A DNA stretch of 63,254 nt from Micavibrio sp. (GTDB taxonomy: Bacteria; Pseudomonadota; Alphaproteobacteria; Micavibrionales; UBA2020). Positions within the stretch are counted from its first letter, which is position 1, and each line of letters begins with the position of its first letter. The notes beneath the pieces were generated by a model that saw only the letters and a program-made list of their open reading frames with translations, made no database searches and was not told where the DNA came from. Where the stretch lies: the NCBI GenBank assembly GCA_028283745.1, contig JAPWJZ010000008.1, positions 779,762 to 843,015 on the forward strand, written 5' to 3'. Position numbers and translations under genes: made by a program. Positions 47,481 to 56,301 of the stretch are shown in pieces.

Positions 47481-47507
47481 AATATACAAGTCAAGGGTAA
47501 ACCCAGT

Positions 47508-47828
47508 ATGTCGCAAACACCTGTTAAACAAGCTAAAAGCAAGCATGACCGGCTCGAAGAAGCTGTCGGCCTCATGAAAGTGCTCAGTCACCCGCTGCGT
47601 TTGTCGATTCTCTGCAATCTCATCCATAGCGGTGAAATGACGGCAGGACAGATCGCCGATGAGGAAGCGCCGAACTTCAGCCAGTCACAGGTTTCGCAAT
47701 ACCTCGGGATTCTGAGGGAAATGGGCTATGTGAAAACGCGACGTGAAGCACAGGTTATCTGGTACTCAATCAACGATAAGAATGTAAAGAAAATCGTCGA
47801 AACGTTATACGGCATTTATTGCAGTTAA
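47508..47828 (+). CDS. BigR/SqrR-like ArsR-family repressor
   Basis: 106 residues with an ArsR winged helix (L-S-H-P-L-R-L-S-I-L-C, S-Q-S-Q-V-S-Q-Y-L-G-I-L). C36 and C105 match the two cysteines of BigR/SqrR that form a disulfide or polysulfide link when persulfide accumulates. There is no metal-binding C-V-C. It should therefore derepress the rhodanese and hydrolase genes on sulfide stress. Met at 47508 has AAGGGTAAA upstream. Confidence 0.88.
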   Translation: MSQTPVKQAKSKHDRLEEAVGLMKVLSHPLRLSILCNLIHSGEMTAGQIADEEAPNFSQSQVSQYLGILREMGYVKTRREAQVIWYSINDKNVKKIVETLYGIYCS

Positions 47829-47848
47829 ATCAGGAAAGGCGACTCATC

Positions 47849-48223
47849 ATGTCAGAACTAAATGACCCGCGTGTTTTCTTTGCGGCTGAACGCACGGCGT
47901 TAGCTTGGAATCGAACCGCCCTTACACTCATGGCATTTGGTTTCGCAATTGAGCGTTTCGGTCTTTTTATGAGGATGCTGGTAGAAAAGAACACCGTAAG
48001 CAATCACGCAGGCCCATCTTTCTGGTTTGGAATCATTTTTATTGCCTTAGGCTGCTTTTTCTCCGGAGCCGCCGCAAAACAGTACAAAGCTATCTTGAAA
48101 ACCCTCAAGCCTGTCGAAGTTCCCGCCCACACTAATCCTAAACTCGCTTTCATTCTGAATGTTTCGATAGCTGCTCTGGCAGCGGTTCTTGTTTTGTATC
48201 TGATAGCTTCAAATCTGCTATAA
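47849..48223 (+). CDS. DUF202 (YidH-like) inner-membrane protein
   Basis: 124 residues with three membrane segments. It has the DUF202 signature F-A-A-E-R-T-A-L-A-W-N-R-T-A-L at the start. It follows the ArsR-family gene by 20 bases with AGGAAAGG upstream, so it is co-transcribed. Function unknown. It is the last gene before the right end of the element. Confidence 0.85.
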   Translation: MSELNDPRVFFAAERTALAWNRTALTLMAFGFAIERFGLFMRMLVEKNTVSNHAGPSFWFGIIFIALGCFFSGAAAKQYKAILKTLKPVEVPAHTNPKLAFILNVSIAALAAVLVLYLIASNLL

Positions 48224-48396
48224 GTTATTGCAGGCGGAATGCACACTACATTCGCAGTCGCAGCGATGTTAATTGTTGTCACGGTCGCTATCGTGACGGT
48301 ATGCCGAGTTCTTGCGAGATAAGCTCAAGCAATCAAGCGTGATTCCGGTCAATATTGGGGGTATTTTATGCACAACCTATTTACAACGAAATTTTG

Positions 48397-49980
48397 TTAT
48401 ATATTAGTATGTACAATCAAATAGTTATTAATGGCCCCCAATCTCGCGGGGGGCTGGTGCGCATGGAAAGGGCCGGCGCTGGCGGTATTGCCGGTATTTT
48501 CAAGCGGCAGCGTGAGCGTAAAGGTGGAACCGACGCCGGGCTGGCTTTCAACACTCAGTGCGCCGCCCATTTTTTTTGCGCAGGCCCTGGCAATGGCAAG
48601 CCCGAGGCCGGAGCCGCCGTATTTGCGGGTGATGGAGGCATCGGCCTGCGTGAACTTGTCAAAAATCGTATCAATCTTTTCCGGCGCAATGCCGATGCCG
48701 CTATCGCGCACCTTGAAGGTGATCAGCGTTTCATTGGGCAGCGCGGTGCCTTGCGCCGGGCTTATATCCAGCTCCACCGTGCCTGCGGACGTAAATTTAA
48801 TGGCGTTCGAGAGCAGGTTCATCAATACCTGATGAATGCGCAGCGGGTCGCCCATAAAATGGCGATCGAGGGAAGGGCTGTATTTAACGTACAGGTTAAG
48901 CCCTTTTTCCTGCGCCTTGACGTTGGCTACGCTGACGAGTTTTTCGACCTGCTCGGCCAGGTTGAATTCGATACTCTCGATTTCAAACGATTCATTTTCG
49001 ATTTTTGAAAAATCCAGCAAATCGTTAATCAGGTTCATCAGGTGGTCGGCGCTGGTTTTCAGCGTGTCGATAAACTTCAGCGCTTTGGGCGGCATGCCGT
49101 CCATCTGGTGCAGCAGGTGCGACAGGCCGATAACGGCGTTCATGGGGGTGCGCAATTCATGGCTCATGTTCGCCATGAAGTCATCCTTTTTACGGGACGA
49201 TTCCCTAAGCGCCTCTTCCGCGCGGATACGGTCTGATATATCGCGCGATACTTTTGACGCGCCGACAATATTGCCCGCCGTGTCGCGGATGGGTGAAACG
49301 GTAAGGGACACCGGCACCAAATGGCCGTCTTTGTGGCGGCGTACAGTTTCAAAATGGTCGACGCGGTCGCCAGTACGCAGCGTAACGAGGATTTTATCTT
49401 CTTCGCTCAAGCGTTCTGTCGGAATCAGCAGGGTAATATGCTTGCCAATCATTTCAGCGGCGGTATAGCCAAAGATACGTTCCGCCGATTTATTCCAGGA
49501 CGTAACGAAACCCTGTAAATCTTTGCCGATGATCGCATCGTCAGACGATTCAATGATGGCGCTAAGGTACGCGCCGGTGCGCTCCGCTTCCTTGATCTTG
49601 GTAATGTCGCGCGCAACTTTGGATGCGCCGATGATAACGCCATCCTTGTTCTTGATGGGAGACACCGTGACGGAGATGGCGATAAGGCGCCCGTCTTTGC
49701 GGCGGCGGAGGGTTTCAAAGTGCGCGACCCTGTTGCCCTGCCGCACTTCTCCCAGCAGGTAATCCTCCTCCGGCAATTTGTCGGCGGGAATAAGAATGCT
49801 GATGTGCTTGCCGATGGCTTCCGCCTCGGTATAGCCGAAAATAATTTCAGCGGCGGGGTTCCATGCGGTGATATTGCCGTTAAGGTCCTTGCCGATAATC
49901 GCGTCATCCGATGACGCAATAATGGCGGCAAGGTAGGCATCTGCTTCTAGCTGCATTTGATGGGGCAAGCGGTCGCTCAT
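48397..49980 (-). pseudogene. Hybrid sensor histidine kinase, severed 5' part (PAS-PAS-HisKA-HATPase)
   Basis: 527 residues. Two closely similar PAS domains (about 14-127 and 137-250), HisKA with phospho-accepting H274 in N-M-S-H-E-L-R-T-P, and HATPase with N-L-L-S-N-A-I-K-F-T, D-S-G-I-G-I and G-G-S-G-L-G-L-A. Residues 1-516 are native; the last ones (ending L-I-V-H-T-N-I) come from the element. The receiver that should follow is at 22154-22547. The kinase core is complete and may still autophosphorylate, but its own receiver is cut off. No other output domain is present. Confidence 0.88.
48431..48435. repeat. Right attachment core (ATGGC)
   Basis: Direct copy of 22548-22552, lying inside the C-terminal linker of the kinase. 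The kinase frame reads through it into element sequence and stops after 12 foreign codons. Confidence 0.75.
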
Positions 49981-50094
49981 GTCGATACGATAATGGGAAT
50001 TTAAATTAAAACCATAGATTTATTGAGGCGGCTTAAAGGAACTTTATGCGCGTGAATTTATGAGCGGGTACTTATACATAATATCGAGGGTGGT

Positions 50095-50766
50095 TTAATG
50101 GCCGTCAATAGGCGCAATGCATTTTGGCCCGCTGCTTTTCAGCGCGTTCACGTATTTTGAAACGGGAACAATACCAAGCTGCTCACCGGGCAGGGGCCTC
50201 AGCAATTCCTGCAGGTCGTTCGGGCGCGTCCCTTTGGCCAGCCACGGGGACCAGCCGCTTGACGGCAGGCAGACGGGCATGCGGTCGCTGACGGGTTTCA
50301 CAACGTCATTCGCGGTTGTGGTGATGATGCTGAAGGTTTCAACCTCAACGCTTTCCGGTGAAATCCAGCGGCTCCAAAGCCCTGCGAAGGAAAACAGGCC
50401 TGCCTTTGGCGTGACGTAATAGGGCAGCTTGACGGAGGTGAGTTTTTGCCATTCATAAAAACCCGTGGCGGGAATGATGCAGCGCTTGTCCTTGAAGGAA
50501 TCGCGAAAGCCCGGCTTGTCCTGCGCTTCATCCGCCCGCGCGTTGATCATTGCATTGCCGATTTTACGGTCTTTCGCCCAGAAGGGAATAAGGCCCCATT
50601 GCATCAGGCGCAACTCTCGCCCTTCCGGCTCATCGACCAGCACAGGCACCATCGTGTTGGGGGTGACGTTATAATTCTCCAGCCATTCCTTGCCGCCGAA
50701 GGGGCTGGCGTTGTAATGCGCGGCAAGCTCTTCAAACTTTTTGATGACGGTGAAGCGGATGGACAT
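50095..50766 (-). CDS. SRAP/YedK-family protein lacking the catalytic cysteine
   Basis: 223 residues matching the SOS-response-associated peptidase family (HMCES/YedK), which shields abasic sites by cross-linking through Cys2. Here the start is M-S-I-R-F, not M-C-G-R-F, so residue 2 is Ser. N75 and E105 (in G-F-Y-E-W) are kept, but His160 is also replaced by Ser (V-S160-D-R-M-P). No other start gives Cys2. It may still bind DNA but should not form the usual thiazolidine link. The longer frame to 50817 adds nothing homologous. Confidence 0.85.
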   Translation of the reverse strand: MSIRFTVIKKFEELAAHYNASPFGGKEWLENYNVTPNTMVPVLVDEPEGRELRLMQWGLIPFWAKDRKIGNAMINARADEAQDKPGFRDSFKDKRCIIPATGFYEWQKLTSVKLPYYVTPKAGLFSFAGLWSRWISPESVEVETFSIITTTANDVVKPVSDRMPVCLPSSGWSPWLAKGTRPNDLQELLRPLPGEQLGIVPVSKYVNALKSSGPKCIAPIDGH

Positions 50767-50829
50767 AGCGGCTTTAACCCCTTTTGCAAGCGCCAGTGTA
50801 CACCGGCTTGCCGCCATTTCAGCCTTAAA

Positions 50830-52137
50830 TTATGCCTTGGGTGGTTTGTTTTGCAGCTGGGCCAGGGCGTAGCGCGGCGGCGTTTTTTGCGGTTGCACCT
50901 GCGCTGTGAAGGCCTGGTTAAGCTTTTCAAGCTTCGCAAGGTAAACGGCGGTGGATGTTTGTTCGTTGCGCAAATCATCCAGCATTTGCGCGCGCAGCTT
51001 GATGACCGCGGTAACGTCGCCCGCGGTGGAAAGGGCTTTGAGCGGGTCATAGGCATGCACTTCGGCGGCTTCCTGCTTTGAATAGCGGGGGGAAGCCGGC
51101 TGCTCTTCCGGCAGGCGTTCGGCATATAGCTGCACTGCGGGCTTCAGGCCCGGGTCCTTGCGGATGATGCTCATTGAAGCGCTGCCGGTGACAAGCGCGC
51201 GGAACGCTTCGGCATTGGCGGCGTCAAGGGCGCTTCGGTCAACGATGTCGTGATAGAGTTTATCGCGCTGCGCTTCATCCAGCTTGCGGAAGGCGACAAG
51301 ACCGCCGGCGGCGAGCGTTGCTTTCAGGTCTATCAGCCCTTTTACGTCAAAATGTTCGTCATATGTGGCGCGGCGCTGCAAAAGAATACCATCGATCATG
51401 GCAGGTTCCTTGCCCTTGGCGATCATTTCACCGAAGGCGGAAATATCTGCCAGCATTTCAATTTTCATGGCGGCGGAAAATTTTGCGCCTTTTGTATCGG
51501 CTTCATACTGCTCGGCGCGGTAGCGGGTATCCAGGCAATGCGTCAGCTCGTGCCGGCTGGCGAACTCGACCACATCATAGGCCGTCCAGCCCTTCGGCTG
51601 GTGGATAAGGTCTGAGCGAAATTCGTACGGCAGGTAAACGCATGTATCATCATTGTGGTTGCCAAGCGCCATGGGGGCAAAACCGTGCCGCGTTTCCGCG
51701 CCCAGCTGCTTTGAAACCTTGGCATCGAAGTAGCGCATGAAGTGGCTGGTTTCGGCGGCGGCGGAATCAATCTGGTTGCGGTCCAGCGTGACATCCTGAT
51801 GGCGGGAGAGAATGGATACCGCAGCATCCGGCGATTTGCCAAGTGCGGTCAGCAAATGAAACTGGTCCGGGTCGATGATGGCGAGCTGGATTTTATGATC
51901 CGACCGTTTCAGGTATTCCTGCCGTAACGCTTCCATCTGGTTTGAATACTGGGTTTGCGCAACGTCGATGAATTTATCGGTTTCATCGGGCGCCGGTTTT
52001 GTGGCATAGCCCAGCCCCGCCATCAACACCGCCGCAACGGGCAGGGACAGCAGCACAGGTACGGCCACCTGCGCCGCCTTTTGAAAAGCGCGGCGCAGCG
52101 GTGTTGTATCGTCCGGCGTATCGTCGAGGATGCTCAA
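50830..52137 (-). CDS. Membrane-anchored putative zinc metalloprotease
   Basis: 435 residues, no named family recognised. One membrane segment (about 24-44) and a large outer part. H196-E-L-T-H200 with E227 in E-M-L-A-D fits the zincin H-E-x-x-H...E pattern. The C-terminal part is helical with charged and Gln/Pro-rich sequence. It lies 63 bases upstream of the SRAP gene in the same direction and is host-like in base use. Peptidase activity is inferred. Confidence 0.6.
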   Translation of the reverse strand: MSILDDTPDDTTPLRRAFQKAAQVAVPVLLSLPVAAVLMAGLGYATKPAPDETDKFIDVAQTQYSNQMEALRQEYLKRSDHKIQLAIIDPDQFHLLTALGKSPDAAVSILSRHQDVTLDRNQIDSAAAETSHFMRYFDAKVSKQLGAETRHGFAPMALGNHNDDTCVYLPYEFRSDLIHQPKGWTAYDVVEFASRHELTHCLDTRYRAEQYEADTKGAKFSAAMKIEMLADISAFGEMIAKGKEPAMIDGILLQRRATYDEHFDVKGLIDLKATLAAGGLVAFRKLDEAQRDKLYHDIVDRSALDAANAEAFRALVTGSASMSIIRKDPGLKPAVQLYAERLPEEQPASPRYSKQEAAEVHAYDPLKALSTAGDVTAVIKLRAQMLDDLRNEQTSTAVYLAKLEKLNQAFTAQVQPQKTPPRYALAQLQNKPPKA

Positions 52138-52582
52138 AATCCTGCTGCTTTCTTGTAAAACTGCCCTTATTTTGCGCCCTAAACCCTGAAAAAGAGCTTA
52201 ATTTGCACGTTCAGGCCGTTTGGCGGCGAGCTTAACCCTTGATTAATCTGGGTATAAGCAAAGCCGTCGTAAAATCACTTTGATGCTGTTCAGGGGCGGG
52301 ATGCTGCCAACTTTTGATGGGCAAGTCGCAAACAAACAGCCATGAACAAAATCTATTCGTGGCTGTTTTTGCAGGTTGCACAGAGGAACCGGAGGTCGCG
52401 AAACAAGCGGAAATCGACGTACCGTAGTGGTGCATTGCTTGGACTGATAATAACACCGGCCTGAAATTTATGTCAAACAAAGTTTAAATATCCAAGACGC
52501 ATCAATAATTTATTTTGAATTCGCCGCCCAAGTCACCTACATCAACAGGTATTCACGCCCGCGTTAGAAAGGCCGCCTTGCG
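52138..52582. other. Long divergent intergenic region
   Basis: About 445 bases between divergent genes with no convincing ORF. A TATAAG at about 52250 and the terminator at 52334 (plus strand) suggest a possible short transcript of roughly 100 bases. The left part should hold the promoter of the metalloprotease gene, the right part that of the acetyltransferase gene. Confidence 0.35.
52334..52370 (+). terminator. Orphan Rho-independent terminator
   Basis: AAACAGCCA and TGGCTGTTTTT pair around a loop that can form further C/G pairs, followed by T residues on the plus strand. No plus-strand gene lies upstream for over 4 kb, so it may end a small RNA. Confidence 0.6.
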
Positions 52583-53275
52583 ATGACCCCGCCGAATATT
52601 TCCCTTCTCGACAATCCGATCTGGCATGCGCTTACCGGCTTGCAGGCAAATCTGGGCGTGCGCCTGCCGGCGGCCGCACGGTTTGACAAAGCCGTCTCGC
52701 CCTTCGCGGGGCTGGACCTTGATAAGCCGGAAGCGATTGTCGAGCTGCGCAAATTGTTCGACGCAAAGGATACGCTGGCGCTGTTCACGCCAACGGGCGT
52801 TGAACTGGCGGGCGCATGGGCGGTTGACCGTGCCATGACCATCGAGCAAATGGTGCTGAATGATATGGCGTCAATACCAGCGGCGGAAGATGACATTGTG
52901 CCGCTTGGCGAAGCCGATGCCGCGCAAATGCTGGAACTGACCGGCATGTGCAAGCCCGGCCCGTTTTTGCCGAAGACGTACATGATGGGTAACTTTTACG
53001 GCGTTAAATCGGCGGATGGAAAGCTGGTTTCCATGGCAGGGCAGCGCCTGTCGGTCGAGGGCTTCACAGAAATCAGCGCCGTCTGCACGCATCCGGATTT
53101 TCGTGGCAAGGGCTATTCACGTGTATTGATCATGAAGGTTGCGGCTGAAATATTTGCCAGGGGCAAAATGCCGTTTCTGCACGTTGCGCATGGCAATGAC
53201 GCAAAGTTTCTGTACGAAAAAATCGGCTTTAAAGTCCGCAAGGACATTCACCTGACGGTATTAAGCGCCGTTTAA
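52583..53275 (+). CDS. GNAT-family N-acetyltransferase (FR47-like)
   Basis: 230 residues. The acetyl-CoA-binding motif is V-C-T-H-P-D-F-R-G-K-G-Y-S-R-V-L (about 170-185), followed by F-L-Y-E-K-I-G-F. The N-terminal half is diverged, as in FR47-like members. It ends 15 bases inside the oppositely directed transporter gene. Substrate unknown. Confidence 0.85.
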   Translation: MTPPNISLLDNPIWHALTGLQANLGVRLPAAARFDKAVSPFAGLDLDKPEAIVELRKLFDAKDTLALFTPTGVELAGAWAVDRAMTIEQMVLNDMASIPAAEDDIVPLGEADAAQMLELTGMCKPGPFLPKTYMMGNFYGVKSADGKLVSMAGQRLSVEGFTEISAVCTHPDFRGKGYSRVLIMKVAAEIFARGKMPFLHVAHGNDAKFLYEKIGFKVRKDIHLTVLSAV

Positions 53276-54253
53276 GCGTTCCGCGGCATTTTCCCCTTTG
53301 CCGCGGGCGAGGTAGCGTTTCGCCAACACCGCGCAGACCATGAGTTGTATCTGGTGAAACAGCATCAGCGGCAGCACAATGCCCCCAATCGCCTGTCCTG
53401 CGAAAATGGCATTGGCCATGGGCACGCCGCTCGCGAGGCTCTTTTTCGAACCGCAGAAGACGATGGAAATTTCATCCTCTCGAGAAAAACCCAGCCAGCG
53501 GCTGGCGAAGGTGGTAATCACCAGCACGGCCATCAGCAATGAAATATCCACCGTCACCACCACGCCAATATCGCGCAGCGACAGCATATGCCACAGCCCC
53601 TGCGTTACGGATTCGCTGAAGGCGAGGTAGACAACCATAAGGATGGAGCCCCGGTCCACCGGCATCAGCAGGTTTTTGCGGGCGCGGATGAAGTCGCCAA
53701 TCCACGGCTGCAAAAACTGGCCGAGCAGGAAGGGTGCGAGCAGCTGCACGGCAATATCCTCAAGCGCGCCCGCATTGAAGCCGCCATGACCGCCGACCGA
53801 AAGCAGCAGCCCCGCCAGCAGCGGCGTTAAAAACATGCCGATAAGGTTGGAGCCGGACGCCGCCACAATCGACGCCGGCACGTTGCCCTGCGCCATGGAG
53901 GTAAAGGCGATGGAGGATTGCACCGTTGACGGCAAAACGCACAGGTACAAAATGCCCGTGTACAGCGTGGGCGGCAAAAACGACCCCGGCAGCAGCCCGA
54001 TGAGAAGCCCAAGAACGGGGAACAGCACAAAGGTGGACGATAAAATGGCAAGGTGCAGCCGCCAGTGCAGCAGCCCCTTCATCATCACATCGCGCGACAG
54101 GCGGGCGCCATGCAGGAAGAACAAAAGGCCAATGGCAATTTTGGTCGCGAGCCGGAAATAATCAACTCCAGCGCCTGCAAGCGGAAAGACCGATGCCAGC
54201 GCGACGGTGGTGAGCAGCATCAGCGTAAACGTATCCGGTAAAAAGCGTTTCAT
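53261..54253 (-). CDS. Bile acid:sodium symporter-family transporter (YfeH-like)
   Basis: 330 residues with about ten membrane segments. Family motifs include F-F-L-H-G-A-R-L-S, L-C-V-L-P-S-T-V-Q-S-S-I-A-F and F-C-G-S-K-K-S-L-A-S-G-V-P. Met at 54253 has GGAG just upstream; the TTG at 54265 is an unlikely start. It is divergent from a LysR gene, a common pair. The substrate is probably an organic anion, not known. Confidence 0.9.
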   Translation of the reverse strand: MKRFLPDTFTLMLLTTVALASVFPLAGAGVDYFRLATKIAIGLLFFLHGARLSRDVMMKGLLHWRLHLAILSSTFVLFPVLGLLIGLLPGSFLPPTLYTGILYLCVLPSTVQSSIAFTSMAQGNVPASIVAASGSNLIGMFLTPLLAGLLLSVGGHGGFNAGALEDIAVQLLAPFLLGQFLQPWIGDFIRARKNLLMPVDRGSILMVVYLAFSESVTQGLWHMLSLRDIGVVVTVDISLLMAVLVITTFASRWLGFSREDEISIVFCGSKKSLASGVPMANAIFAGQAIGGIVLPLMLFHQIQLMVCAVLAKRYLARGKGENAAERLNGA

Positions 54254-54345
54254 GGGCGGCTCCAATAAAATGGCCTTATCTGTTCATTTTCTGCTATTAT
54301 GAAGCATAATGCAAAAGATAACCGTTATTACGAATCGGAATATAC

Positions 54346-55191
54346 ATGCTGGACCTTTCACAACTTCGCAGCTTCCTTGCCGTGGCGCAGACCGGCAGTT
54401 TTACGGGTGCGGCCAAGCAGCTGGGCATAAGCCAGTCCACCGTCAGCCAGCATATCCAGCGGCTGGAAGCGGGTTTAAAGCGCCGCCTTGTGCTGCGCGA
54501 CACGCATAAAGTATCACTGACGACAGATGGCGATGCGCTGCTGGGCCGCGCCCGCCAGATGCTGGCGATGAATGATGAAGTCGCGACACTGTTTAACGCG
54601 CAGCAACTGCGCGGCCGCCTGCGTTTTGGCGTGTCGGAAGATTTTGTCGGTAACCGCCTGCCGACGGTGCTGGAAACTTTTGCGCATGCCTATCCCTCCG
54701 TCGATCTGGAGCTTACCGTCAACCTGAGCGGTGTGCTGTACGAAATGCTGGATGCGGGGGAGCTTGATGTGGTGCTGGCCAAGCGGCACCTGAACAGCGG
54801 GCGCGGGCAGCTGCTGTACCGTGAACCGCTGGTCTGGGTCGCGCGCGATGCCGAGGTGATGGAGAAGGGGCAGCCCCTGCCGCTTATCGCCTTTCCCGCG
54901 CCCAGTATAACGCGCCGTATCGCTTTTGAAACGCTTGACCGTTACAACATGGCGTGGCGCGTGGTGTGTACCTGCAGCAGCCTGAGCGGCCTTACGGCCG
55001 CGGCGCGGGCGGGCATGGGCGTGCTGATCCAGCCGCGCAGCATGATTCCATTTGGGTTGCGCGAACTGCACGACAGCGGCCTGCCGCCGCTGGAGGATGT
55101 CGAATTTGTGCTTGTCACCCACAAACGCGCCGATCCCAAGCTGGTGAAGGCGTTGACGGCGGAAGTTTTGCGCAACCAGCGGTCTTTATAA
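54346..55191 (+). CDS. LysR-family transcriptional regulator
   Basis: 281 residues. The N-terminal helix-turn-helix (F-L-A-V-A-Q-T-G-S-F-T-G-A-A-K-Q-L-G and S-Q-S-T-V-S-Q-H-I-Q-R-L-E) and a C-terminal effector domain are clear. It faces the transporter gene across 92 bases and probably regulates it. Its end overlaps the AKR gene on the other strand by six bases. Confidence 0.92.
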   Translation: MLDLSQLRSFLAVAQTGSFTGAAKQLGISQSTVSQHIQRLEAGLKRRLVLRDTHKVSLTTDGDALLGRARQMLAMNDEVATLFNAQQLRGRLRFGVSEDFVGNRLPTVLETFAHAYPSVDLELTVNLSGVLYEMLDAGELDVVLAKRHLNSGRGQLLYREPLVWVARDAEVMEKGQPLPLIAFPAPSITRRIAFETLDRYNMAWRVVCTCSSLSGLTAAARAGMGVLIQPRSMIPFGLRELHDSGLPPLEDVEFVLVTHKRADPKLVKALTAEVLRNQRSL

Positions 55192-56169
55192 CGCGCCTGC
55201 AACCTCGTGCGGAATGTACGCACGCTCCAGCCGTTCAATTTCATCGGCGGTCAGGGTCAGTTCAAGCGCCGCAACGGCATCTTCAAGCTGCGGCAGCTTG
55301 CTGACGCCGATAATGGGCGCGCTGACCCCTTCCTTCTGCATCAGCCAGGCCAGCGCCACCTGCGCCCGCGCAACGCCGCGCTGTTTTGCAACATCGCCAA
55401 CGGCATCAATAACCTTGCGGTCGGCTTCCGCCGTGGCGGCATATAGTTCAGCCATCACCGCGTCTTTTTCCGTGCGGTTGGTGGTTTCATCCGGCGCGCG
55501 GGCCAGCGTGCCGCGGGCCAGCGGGCTCCAGGGAATAACGCCGACGCCCTGGTCAATGCACAGTGGCAGCATCTCGCGCTCTTCCTCGCGGTAAAGCAGG
55601 TTCAGGTGGTTCTGCATGGTTGAAAAACGCGTCCAGCCGTTGCGCTCCGCCACGTGCTGGGCCTTGGCGAACTGCCATGCATACATGGATGACGCGCCAA
55701 TATAACGCGCCTTGCCCGCCTTCACCACATCATGCAGCGCTTCCATCGTTTCCTCGATCGGCGTGCCGTAATCCCAGCGGTGAATTTGGTACAGGTCAAC
55801 GTAATCCATGTTCAGGCGCTTCAGGCTCGCGTCAATTTCCTGCATGATCGCCTTGCGCGACAGGCCGCTGCGGTTGGGTGCTGCGCTGTCAACGGGGAAG
55901 TAAACTTTGGTCGCCAGCACAATTTCCTCCCGCCGCGTAAATTCGCGCAGCAGGCGGCCCATCATTTCTTCCGATGTTCCGGCGGAATAGGTATTCGCGG
56001 TATCGAAGAAATTAATGCCGGCTTCCACGGCCGCGCGCACCAGGGGGCGGCTGCGCTCCTCATCCAGCGTCCACGCATGCTTGCCCGCTTCCGGCACGCC
56101 ATAGGTCATGCAACCAAGGCACAGGGGGGATATATCAAGACCGGTTTTGCCAAGCTTCTTCGTTTTCAT
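55186..56169 (-). CDS. Aldo/keto reductase
   Basis: 327 residues, (beta/alpha)8 barrel. The tetrad is in F-F-D-T-A-N-T-Y-S (Asp, Tyr), A-T-K-V-Y (Lys) and Y-Q-I-H-R-W-D (His). C-terminal I-I-G-V-S-K marks the cofactor site. Met at 56169 has AAAGGTG upstream; the longer TTG frame is unlikely. The subgroup is YghZ/Tas-like, different from the AKR at 19093. Confidence 0.92.
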   Translation of the reverse strand: MKTKKLGKTGLDISPLCLGCMTYGVPEAGKHAWTLDEERSRPLVRAAVEAGINFFDTANTYSAGTSEEMMGRLLREFTRREEIVLATKVYFPVDSAAPNRSGLSRKAIMQEIDASLKRLNMDYVDLYQIHRWDYGTPIEETMEALHDVVKAGKARYIGASSMYAWQFAKAQHVAERNGWTRFSTMQNHLNLLYREEEREMLPLCIDQGVGVIPWSPLARGTLARAPDETTNRTEKDAVMAELYAATAEADRKVIDAVGDVAKQRGVARAQVALAWLMQKEGVSAPIIGVSKLPQLEDAVAALELTLTADEIERLERAYIPHEVAGAL

Positions 56170-56301
56170 TTTCACACCTTTCAACGTATTGCCGCCTAAT
56201 ATAATGACAAAAACGGCATAGGGAAAATAAATTTATACTGGATTTAAACGTTTGCCGTTTTAATGTTGTGTTGCCGATAACCGATGAAGGGGCAACCAGA
56301 C

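Larger units (their letters stand above)
22548..48435. mobile_element. 25.9-kb integrative mobilizable element in a hybrid histidine kinase gene
   Basis: It is bounded by ATGGC direct repeats. It carries a tyrosine recombinase next to the left end reading inwards, a relaxase with two MobC-like accessory proteins, an ArdC-like antirestriction gene, a putative nuclease, and copper and persulfide resistance cargo. No VirB/Tra channel, coupling protein, transposase or replication initiator is visible, so it fits an IME that borrows a helper's conjugation machinery. The flanks are the two halves of one gene in the same reading frame (1550 + 394 = 1944 bases, 648 codons). Confidence 0.85.

Noticed and set aside
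22548..48435. Classification as a self-transmissible ICE
   Set aside because: No type IV secretion, pilus or coupling-protein gene is visible, so only mobilization is supported.
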